Source: Ensifer sp. LCM 4579 (GTDB taxonomy: Bacteria; Pseudomonadota; Alphaproteobacteria; Rhizobiales; Rhizobiaceae). Taken from it: a stretch of 64,000 nucleotides of DNA. The notes below the pieces were generated by a model, which saw only the letters and a list, made by a program, of their open reading frames with translations, had not been told where the DNA came from and searched no databases. The stretch covers positions 62,001 to 126,000 of the forward strand of contig NZ_MDDV01000006.1 in the NCBI RefSeq assembly GCF_001854885.1, in the 5' to 3' direction. Positions 52,344-59,686 of the stretch are shown here, one piece after another. The number at the start of each line of letters is the position of its first letter. The first letter of the stretch is position 1. The translations under genes and the position numbers were made by a program.

Positions 52344-53698
52344 GCCGCGGCCTCAGATTTCGGGCCCATTGTGCGGACCTGTTCGCGGCGCAACTCGACC
52401 ACGTCGAGGTCGTCCACGAGTTCGACATCGGACATGCGCACGACCTGGTCACGCTTGATCGGCTTCTTGAGCTTGACGTTATGGGCGAGGCCGATCGGCA
52501 GAGCATCGATCTCGCTGGAGATCGTCGCTGGGATGGCCTTGGCCCAAACGGCATAACCGCCCTCGCCATCGAGCATGTCGCCGGCCTTGAAATCACCCTT
52601 TGCCGTGGCAACCGCATCACCACGATATTCCTTCGACGAGCCCGTCGGTTCACCGCGAAGTACGGCCGAGAGTACCGAAACCGAGGTCTCAAGCCCGATC
52701 AGGTGGAAGGGGCGCCACATCGAACCATACCAGCCCGACTTGTCCGTCAGAAGACCGTATTGCTTGAAGCAATCGCGGGTGTAGGCGTCCGGCGCCTTGA
52801 ACGTCACGAACATGCCATAGCGAATGTTGTTCAGCACCTCGCGGCCGTCCGGCTCCTGGCTGGCAGCGATGTCGACGAGGCCTGCTTTCGGTAGGCGCCC
52901 GCCTTCCGAAATGGGCTTGAAGACCGAAGCAAGGTCCTGCAGGCCAGACGGATAGAATGCCAGACCGTCGGCTGGGCAATCGAGACCCGTACCATTGGCG
53001 ACGGCTGCCATTTCGATCGCAGCCTTCGTTCCGTCGGTGAAGGAGTTGTACATTTTCGCATTGAAGTCGCCCTTGGCCACTTCCTCTTCCGTCCAGCCGA
53101 AATAGCCCCACACCGTATCCGGGGTTGAATAGCGGTAACGCGGCTCGAAATTCATGCCCTTGCCGGCAGCGATCAGTTCGAAGCCGCAGGAGCGCACCCA
53201 GTCGACGAGTTCGCAGATGAAGGCCGGCTGGTCGCCATAGGCCATGGAGTAGACGAGCCCTCTGGCCCGCGCCTTGGCCGCGAGAATCGGGCCGCACATG
53301 ACATCGGCCTCGACGTTGACCATGACGATGTGCTTCATGCCGTCGATCGCCATCAGCGCGTGACGGGTGCCGGCGATCGGATGCCCGGTCGCCTCGATGA
53401 TGCATTCGATACCCTCGAAGGCGCAGAGCGCGGCGGCGTCTTCCGTTACGAAGGTCCGGCCGGTGTCAATCGCATCTGACAGGGACCGGGCGCCGTACTC
53501 TTCCTCCCGCCAGCCGGTGCGCTTCAGCGAGGCACGGGCCTTGCCGGCATCGAGATCGGCGACGCCGACGATATGATAGCCGGCGATCTTGCGGGCCTGG
53601 GCCAGCACCATCGAGCCAAACTTTCCGGCACCGATCAGGCCGACGCGCACGGGGCGTCCTTCGGCATGACGCGCGGCAAGCATCGAATAAAGATTCAT
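52340..53698 (-). CDS. NAD(P)-dependent oxidoreductase with C-terminal SAF domain (COG4091-like)
   Basis: A 452-residue enzyme. Residues ~1-160 form a homoserine-dehydrogenase-like Rossmann domain (VRVGLIGAGKFGSMVLAQA, MKHIVMVNVEADVMCGPIL); the middle part shows SMAYGDQPAFICELVDWVR; the C-terminal ~90 residues are a SAF/AFP-type domain (DAVATAKGDFKAGDMLDGEGG). These proteins are often mislabelled as flagellar or homoserine proteins; some act in degradation of C4-C6 polyols or sugar acids. First structural gene after the LysR regulator, with the whole downstream operon overlapping in frame-coupled fashion. The ATG at 53698 (MNLYSMLAARH) matches the family start. Confidence 0.85.
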   Translation of the reverse strand: MNLYSMLAARHAEGRPVRVGLIGAGKFGSMVLAQARKIAGYHIVGVADLDAGKARASLKRTGWREEEYGARSLSDAIDTGRTFVTEDAAALCAFEGIECIIEATGHPIAGTRHALMAIDGMKHIVMVNVEADVMCGPILAAKARARGLVYSMAYGDQPAFICELVDWVRSCGFELIAAGKGMNFEPRYRYSTPDTVWGYFGWTEEEVAKGDFNAKMYNSFTDGTKAAIEMAAVANGTGLDCPADGLAFYPSGLQDLASVFKPISEGGRLPKAGLVDIAASQEPDGREVLNNIRYGMFVTFKAPDAYTRDCFKQYGLLTDKSGWYGSMWRPFHLIGLETSVSVLSAVLRGEPTGSSKEYRGDAVATAKGDFKAGDMLDGEGGYAVWAKAIPATISSEIDALPIGLAHNVKLKKPIKRDQVVRMSDVELVDDLDVVELRREQVRTMGPKSEAAA

Positions 53699-53916
53699 CG
53701 TGGATGACTCCGTCTTGCGGCCACGGGGGCCGGCATTCATAACGCACGCGGGTTGGTCGCCGACGATCGCGTTCCGGGCACCGATCACGGTGCTGCCGCA
53801 GACGAAGATTTCGGTATTTCCTCCCAGCGTGCCGACGATCTTCGTCGGACGCTGGTATCCTTCAGCAAAGGAACTCTCAGAACAATTTAATTCTTCTGTC
53901 CGATTTTGTAGCTGAG

Positions 53917-54870
53917 CTAATCAATCAATGATCGGTCTTCATTGTACCAGATCTGCGCCTCGCGCTTGATCCATTCGATGAATAGTTTCACGCGGCTGCG
54001 CCTGAGATGGGTGTAAGGGCAGACGATCCACTGAGTCGCAATCCGCATCTCGGGCGGATTGGCCACGGCAACGACAAGCCGACCGTCCTTGAGTTCGCGC
54101 TCCATCATCAGATTGCTCTCGAGGGCAATGCCCATGCCGAGTACCGCCGCATCGACCACCATGTGCGAGCGGTCGAAGAAGAGCCGCTTCGAAGGAACGC
54201 CGAGGGTGATGCCCTGATGGGCAAACCAGGACTTCCACTGGATCTGCGCTTTCACCGAATGAATGAGCCGATGTTGAAGGATGTCAGCAGCCGAGAGCGA
54301 ATGAGCACTGGCGAGCGCCGGCGAGCAGACCGGCAGGAAACGTTCCTCGACCAATTGATCCACATGAAGCCCGGGCCAGCGTCCAGCCCCGTGACGTATC
54401 TCGATGTCGACCAGGTCACGATTGAAGTCGGTCGGCTCATTGGAGCCGTCGAGACGGATATCGATCTGGGGATTGGCCACGAAGAAGCGCGGCAAGCGCG
54501 GCAGGATCCATTTGGTGGAGACCGTCGGCGTCGCCCTGATCGTCAAAAGGGTCGCGGTCTTGTTGCCGCGCATCATCTCGGTCGACCGGATGATCTCTTC
54601 GACCTGCTGGGATATCAGATCGAAATAGCGCTCCCCCGCCTCCGTCAGCTTGATCTTTCTTCCCACTTTGTGAACGAGCTTGCTTCCGAGTTGCTCCTCG
54701 AGAACGCGGATCTGCTGGCTGATCGCGGACGGCGTCACGTTCAGTTGCTGGGCGGCTGCGGACACCGAATTCAGCGTCGCCACATGATAGAAGATTGCGA
54801 TTGAGCGGAATGGGGTCACGGTCGTGCTATTCTTCAATCCTGCTAAACAGTCGCGCGATTTTTGTCCCAT
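53917..54870 (-). CDS. LysR-family regulator, GcvA-like
   Basis: A 317-residue LysR protein of the GcvA group: AIFYHVATLNSVSAAAQQLNVTPSAISQQIRVLEEQ winged helix split here by helix boundaries, then the effector domain with RATPTVSTKWILPRLPRF and LVDIEIRHGAGRWPGLHVDQL. Same strand as the sugar-acid operon and 218 bp upstream of it. ATG at 54870 preferred to an upstream TTG that has no ribosome site. It probably controls the operon beyond, perhaps with its own promoter in the 166-bp gap 54886-55051. Confidence 0.85.
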   Translation of the reverse strand: MGQKSRDCLAGLKNSTTVTPFRSIAIFYHVATLNSVSAAAQQLNVTPSAISQQIRVLEEQLGSKLVHKVGRKIKLTEAGERYFDLISQQVEEIIRSTEMMRGNKTATLLTIRATPTVSTKWILPRLPRFFVANPQIDIRLDGSNEPTDFNRDLVDIEIRHGAGRWPGLHVDQLVEERFLPVCSPALASAHSLSAADILQHRLIHSVKAQIQWKSWFAHQGITLGVPSKRLFFDRSHMVVDAAVLGMGIALESNLMMERELKDGRLVVAVANPPEMRIATQWIVCPYTHLRRSRVKLFIEWIKREAQIWYNEDRSLID

Positions 54871-55051
54871 CTGCTTAAAAGTCAATTGGTGAGATCGCCG
54901 ACATCTCAGGGAGCTACTGGATCAGCCTGAGCACGACGGAATGGCCACGGCTGCAGATAGGCGGCAAAGGGAACAACTGCCACGGTCTCGGATGCCGCGG
55001 CGATTGCCAGTTCCGTGCCACCCAATATAAGACTCTATCAGGAGGGTCTTC

Positions 55052-55573
55052 ATGCTGTGGCTGATTGCGTTACCGTTGGGCGTGGCGATCGTGTATCTGG
55101 CGGTCCGCTATGGCCGTTTTCGCAATTGGGTGGAGCCGGTCCTGTCGATTGCGGTTGCATTGGGACTTGCCGCCGCCTTCCTGATCTGGCTGAGTGAGGG
55201 CACGCCCAAGCAGACGCCGCGCCCGCAACCAACGAGTACCGCCGCCGGTCTCTCCGCTTCCGACATCGTGCTCCGGGACCTCACCTTCGAGTCCAACCAG
55301 GCGGAACGCAGCTACCGTGTCCACGGCTCCATCGACAACACCTCCGATATCCCGCTGGAATATTTCCGGTTGACCGTCACGCTGGAAGACTGCCCCGATG
55401 ACACATGCCGGCGCATCGGCGACGACACGGCCCTTATTCTCGTTCGCGTCCCCGCGGGCCAAACCCGTCCGTTCGAAACCTTTCTCACCTTTCCGTACCG
55501 AGCGGATGAGCCGCCCGTGGCGCCGAAGTGGAGCTACGAGGTGAGTCAGGTCAGAGGTGCGACACGGCGCTGA
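55052..55573 (+). CDS. Two-TM inner-membrane protein with periplasmic domain, unknown function
   Basis: A 173-residue protein of no family I recognise. Two membrane segments open it (LWLIALPLGVAIVYLAVRYG and VLSIAVALGLAAAFLIWL), then a Pro/Thr linker (TPKQTPRPQPTSTAAG) and a ~105-residue beta-rich domain (DIVLRDLTFESNQAERSYRV, IDNTSDIPLEYFRLTVTLEDC) that resembles the FxLYD fold, with a Cys pair (CPDDTC). The AGGAGGG site 6 nt before the ATG is among the strongest in the window. It stands alone, plus strand, between two minus operons. Confidence 0.75.
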   Translation: MLWLIALPLGVAIVYLAVRYGRFRNWVEPVLSIAVALGLAAAFLIWLSEGTPKQTPRPQPTSTAAGLSASDIVLRDLTFESNQAERSYRVHGSIDNTSDIPLEYFRLTVTLEDCPDDTCRRIGDDTALILVRVPAGQTRPFETFLTFPYRADEPPVAPKWSYEVSQVRGATRR

Positions 55574-55634
55574 TCGAGCAATTTCAAGAGAATAGGCAAG
55601 CGGCTTCGCTCGCACCCGCGCATCCGGCCTGCCC

Positions 55635-57182
55635 TCAGCAATAAATGCTGAACCTTTCCCGGATCGCCCGGTCGATCTCTGGTGCGATCACCGAAGGGGC
55701 GGCATCTGCGAGGATGCGGTTCCTTCTTGCAATCGCGCGCTGCACGAGATCCGGCCGGCCGATCTCGGCCCACTCCTTCGGGCTCGTCCGGTCCGCCACC
55801 GCCGGATAGATATATTCCGTCTGCATCAGCCCAAGCGTCTGCGGATGGCCGAGATAGTGGCCGGGGCCGTCGAGACAGACGGAGCGCATGGTCTCGAGCG
55901 AAACGGAATCCTCCGTCACATCGATGCCGCGGATGCAGCGTTGCACCTGGCCGAGCAGGTCGTCGCCGAGCACCAGCGATTCCAGGCAGAAGCCGAGCAG
56001 CGAGGCGTGCATGCCGACGGCCTCATAGACCATGTTCAGTCCCGAAAGCCCGGCCATGACATTGGAGATCGCCTGCTCCCAGCCGGCCTGCATGTCCGGC
56101 AGCTTCGCATCGGCGATGCCCGCGGCAGCCCCGCCCGGCAGGCGGTAGAACTGGTGCATCTGCGCGCAGCCCGCCGTCAAAAGCGCCTGCTCGCCGGAGC
56201 CGCCGGACATCGCGCCGGTTCTCAGGTCCGAAACGAAGGGCCAGGTACCGAAGACGGCCGGATGGCCGGGCGAAAGCGCGTTGACGTAAACGACCCCCGC
56301 CAGGCATTCCGCAACCGCCTGCACGATCGCGGTCGCGAGCGGCGCCGGGGCGGTGGCACCCGCCTGCCCGGCCGAAAGCAAAAGGATCGGCATGCCACCG
56401 CGGATGCACTTCTCCATGGTGATGCAGCTCTCTTCCGCAAACTTCATCGGCGGCACCACGAAGCAATTGGAATTCGAAACGAAGGGCCGTTCACGCCACC
56501 TCTCCTCGCCGCCGGCAATCATGTGGATCAGATCGAAGCAGCCCTCGACATGCGCCGGGTCGGAAAAACTGGTGCCGACATGCTTGGTCGTGCCGGCGCA
56601 GCAGGCATAGAGCGTGTTGATGTCCATCAGGAAATTGTCGGGAATGTCGCGGCAGACCATCGCCCGCTGGAAGAAATGAACATTGTCGAGGTGTTGGACG
56701 AGTTGGGCGGCGTTCAGGAGGTCTCTTGCGGTCGACTCGCGGTATTCCCGCTTCTCGACATCGACCACATGCACCGCCGCACCCGCGGTGCCGTAATAGA
56801 CGCGCGTGCCGCTGAGTTCGAGATCCTGTCTCGGATCGCGAGCGTGAAGGGTGATGTCGCGCGCGGCAATGGCGAGCATGTCTTCGACCAAAGCCCGCGG
56901 AAAGCGGATACGCCCGTCCTCGCCGAGGATCGCACCGGCGCCGGTCATGATCTCGATGCCGGACTTCGGCGCGTTGGCGAGACCGATCCGTTCCAGCGCC
57001 TCGAGCGCCGCCTCATGGATGCGTTTCACCCCCGCATCCGTCAACGGCCTGTATTGGCCGCCGGAAAGACCGGGGCGAACGGGCCGGATGTTCTCGGCCA
57101 AGGGCGCCGAGCGCAAGGCGACGCGCGCCGCCCTCCCCCCCGACCGTCTCGAAACCGCAACTGCGCATTCCTCAGCCATCAT
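55635..57182 (-). CDS. MttB superfamily methyltransferase, non-pyrrolysine type
   Basis: A 515-residue member of the trimethylamine methyltransferase superfamily: GGQYRPLTDAGVKRIHEAALEAL opening, VYYGTAGAAVHVVD, TSFSDPAHVEGCFDLIHMIAGG, and SLSGLNMVYEAVGMHASLLGF. There is no in-frame amber codon, so it is of the non-Pyl kind (as glycine-betaine, proline-betaine and carnitine demethylases). Those act by moving a methyl group to a corrinoid protein; none is encoded here. It is coupled (4-bp overlap) to two FAD-GcvT proteins, which suggests demethylation of a quaternary amine such as glycine betaine, with folate accepting further methyls. Substrate not assignable. Confidence 0.85.
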   Translation of the reverse strand: MMAEECAVAVSRRSGGRAARVALRSAPLAENIRPVRPGLSGGQYRPLTDAGVKRIHEAALEALERIGLANAPKSGIEIMTGAGAILGEDGRIRFPRALVEDMLAIAARDITLHARDPRQDLELSGTRVYYGTAGAAVHVVDVEKREYRESTARDLLNAAQLVQHLDNVHFFQRAMVCRDIPDNFLMDINTLYACCAGTTKHVGTSFSDPAHVEGCFDLIHMIAGGEERWRERPFVSNSNCFVVPPMKFAEESCITMEKCIRGGMPILLLSAGQAGATAPAPLATAIVQAVAECLAGVVYVNALSPGHPAVFGTWPFVSDLRTGAMSGGSGEQALLTAGCAQMHQFYRLPGGAAAGIADAKLPDMQAGWEQAISNVMAGLSGLNMVYEAVGMHASLLGFCLESLVLGDDLLGQVQRCIRGIDVTEDSVSLETMRSVCLDGPGHYLGHPQTLGLMQTEYIYPAVADRTSPKEWAEIGRPDLVQRAIARRNRILADAAPSVIAPEIDRAIRERFSIYC

Positions 57183-59686
57183 TCATCTCCCAATGGCGCT
57201 CTTATTTCGCGTGACCGGTTCCCGCTTTCGCGGCAAGCTTGCGCTCGCACTCGCTCCGCCTTTGGATCGTACATAGGTTTAAGCGATGCCTCGGCCTTGA
57301 CCCGCGTTCCGGCGATTTCGATCTCATAGTTTGACGCCAGCACCTGCGCCTCGCTCTCGCCCCTGCAGGGCACGTAGCCGAGCCCGATCGCGCCGCCGAG
57401 GTGGTGGCCGTAATTGCCGGACGTGATCGTGCCGACGATCTCGCCATCGCGGACGATCGCCTCATTGTGGAAGAGCAGCGGCTCCGGATCGGCAAGCCGG
57501 AACTGCACCAGCCGGCGCGACAGGCCTTCCGCACGCTTGGCAAGCACCGCACTCCGGCCGATGAAGCCGCCCTTGTCCGGCCTCACGGCGAAGCCGAGCC
57601 CGGCCTCGAGCACGTGGTCCTCATCGGTGATGTCATGGCCGAAGTGGCGGAATGCCTTTTCGATGCGGCAGCTGTCGAGCGTGTGGAGGCCGCAGAGCTT
57701 CAGGCCGATATCCCGCCCGGCGGCCTCCAGCGTCTCGAAGACATGCGCCGCCTGATCGGTCGAAACATAGACCTCCCAGCCGAGTTCGCCGACATAGGTG
57801 ACGCGATGGGCGCGGGCGAGCCCCATGCCGATCTCGATCTCGCGCGCCGTGCCGAAGGGATGGGCCTCGTTGGAAAAATCGTTGGGACTAACCTTCCGCA
57901 TCAGGTCGCGCGATCTCGGCCCCATGACGCAGAGCACGCTTTCGGCGGTCGTCACATCCGTGATCACCACGAACGCGTCGCCAAGCTGCTTGCGCAGCCA
58001 GGCGAGATCGCGTTGCAGCGTGGCAGCCGGCACGACGAGCAGGAAGGCGGTCTCCGAAAGCCGCGTAACCGTAAGATCGCTCTCGATGCCGCCGCGGGCG
58101 TTCAGCATCTGGGTATAGACGATGCGGCCCGGCTCGACATCGATCCGATTGGCGCAGAGACGCTCGAGGAAGGCGAGCGCATCGCGACCCTCGACGCGGA
58201 TTTTGCCGAAGGAGGTCATGTCGAAGAGGCCGACGCCGTTGCGGACGGCCAGATGTTCTTCCCGCTGGTTGTCGAACCAGTTCTGCCGTCTCCAGGAATA
58301 GCGGTATGCGCGCTCTTGACCCTCTCGCGCGAACCAGTTGGCGCGTTCCCAACCGGCCACTTCGCCGAAGACCGCGCCGCGCGCCTTCAGATGCTCGTGC
58401 AGCGGCGAGCGGCGAACGCCACGGGCCGTCGCCATCTGGCGAAAGGGGAAGTGATCGGCATAGAGGAGGCCGAGGGTCTCGGAGACGCGCTCCCTGAGAT
58501 AGGCCCGGTTCTTCTGGAACGGTTGGGCGCGGCGGATGTCCACCTCCCAGAGATCGAAGGGCGGTTCGCCATCGTTCATCCATTGCGCCAGCGCCATGCC
58601 GGCGCCGCCGGAGGAAACGATGCCAATCGAGTTGTAGCCGGCCGCAATCCAGTAACCCTTTAGCTCGGGCGCCTCGCCGAGATAGTAGCGGTCATCCGGC
58701 GTAAAACTCTCCGGCCCGTTGAAGAAGGTGTGGATGCCGGCCGTCTCCAGCATCGGCATGCGGGCGACAGCCATTTCGAGAATGGGCGCGAAATGGTCGA
58801 AATCCTCCGGCAACTGATCGAAGCAGAAGTCCTCGCTGATACCTTCCATGCCCCAGGGCTTCGCCTTCGGCTCGAAAGCGCCGATCAGCATCTTGCCGGC
58901 GTCTTCCTTGTAATAGGTGCACTCGTCCGGCACGCGCAGCACCGGCAGCCGCTTCAGGCCGGGGATTGCCTCGGTAACGACATAGAAGTGCTCGCAGGCA
59001 TGCAGCGGCAGGGTGACGCCGGACTGGCGAGCAAGTTCGCTCCCCCACATGCCGGCGCAGTTGACGACGTTTTCCGTGTCGATCGTGATGCGCTCGCCAT
59101 CCTGCTCGCAGGCGACGCCGGTGACGCGGCCGTCCTTCTTCAGGACCGAAGTGACCTTCACCCCTTCGACGATCGTGGCGCCATTCTGCCGTGCGCCCTT
59201 GGCGAGCGCCATGGCGATATTGGCGGGGTCGCACTGGCCGTCGAGCGGCAGATGCACCGCCGCCTTCACGTCGGCGACATTGAGGTGCGGATAGAGTTCC
59301 TTCACTTCCCCCGGGCTGATCTCGCGCACATCCACGTCGAAGGCGCGGGCAAGCGAAGCCTGCCGGTAGATCTCTTGCCTGCGCTCCTCCGTCAGCGCCA
59401 CGGTGATCGAGCCGTTCTGGCGCATGCCGGTGGCAATGCCGGTTTCCACCTCGAGCTTCACATAGAGGTCGGCCGAATATTTCGCGAGCCGCGTCATGTT
59501 CTGCGAGGCACGAAGCTGGCCGATCAGCCCGGCCGCATGCCAGGTCGTGCCGCAGGTGAGCTGCTTGCGCTCCAGGAGCACGACATCCGTCCAGCCGAGT
59601 TTCGACAAATGATAGGCCACCGAGCAGCCGGAGACGCCGCCACCGATGATCACCACCCGTGCCTTTGTCGGGATCGCCTTCGTCAT
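57179..59686 (-). CDS. Dimethylglycine dehydrogenase-like FAD/GcvT protein 1
   Basis: An 835-residue two-module enzyme. N-terminal FAD oxidase domain: VVIIGGGVSGCSVAYHL, and His in CGTTWHAAGL where covalent flavin attaches in the family. Residues ~440-820 are the GcvT-like folate module: WYFxRR-type region, GGIESDLTV with Asp537 at the folate-reactive acid position, GELGWEVYV, and the GcvT C-terminal barrel. It oxidises an N-methyl group of dimethylglycine or sarcosine and transfers the one-carbon unit to tetrahydrofolate. Starts 4 bp inside the upstream paralogue's stop. Confidence 0.88.
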   Translation of the reverse strand: MTKAIPTKARVVIIGGGVSGCSVAYHLSKLGWTDVVLLERKQLTCGTTWHAAGLIGQLRASQNMTRLAKYSADLYVKLEVETGIATGMRQNGSITVALTEERRQEIYRQASLARAFDVDVREISPGEVKELYPHLNVADVKAAVHLPLDGQCDPANIAMALAKGARQNGATIVEGVKVTSVLKKDGRVTGVACEQDGERITIDTENVVNCAGMWGSELARQSGVTLPLHACEHFYVVTEAIPGLKRLPVLRVPDECTYYKEDAGKMLIGAFEPKAKPWGMEGISEDFCFDQLPEDFDHFAPILEMAVARMPMLETAGIHTFFNGPESFTPDDRYYLGEAPELKGYWIAAGYNSIGIVSSGGAGMALAQWMNDGEPPFDLWEVDIRRAQPFQKNRAYLRERVSETLGLLYADHFPFRQMATARGVRRSPLHEHLKARGAVFGEVAGWERANWFAREGQERAYRYSWRRQNWFDNQREEHLAVRNGVGLFDMTSFGKIRVEGRDALAFLERLCANRIDVEPGRIVYTQMLNARGGIESDLTVTRLSETAFLLVVPAATLQRDLAWLRKQLGDAFVVITDVTTAESVLCVMGPRSRDLMRKVSPNDFSNEAHPFGTAREIEIGMGLARAHRVTYVGELGWEVYVSTDQAAHVFETLEAAGRDIGLKLCGLHTLDSCRIEKAFRHFGHDITDEDHVLEAGLGFAVRPDKGGFIGRSAVLAKRAEGLSRRLVQFRLADPEPLLFHNEAIVRDGEIVGTITSGNYGHHLGGAIGLGYVPCRGESEAQVLASNYEIEIAGTRVKAEASLKPMYDPKAERVRAQACRESGNRSREIRAPLGDE

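Noticed and set aside
55635-57182. Pyrrolysine-containing MttB
   Set aside because: No in-frame TAG codon within the gene; all motifs read straight through, so it is the non-pyrrolysine type.
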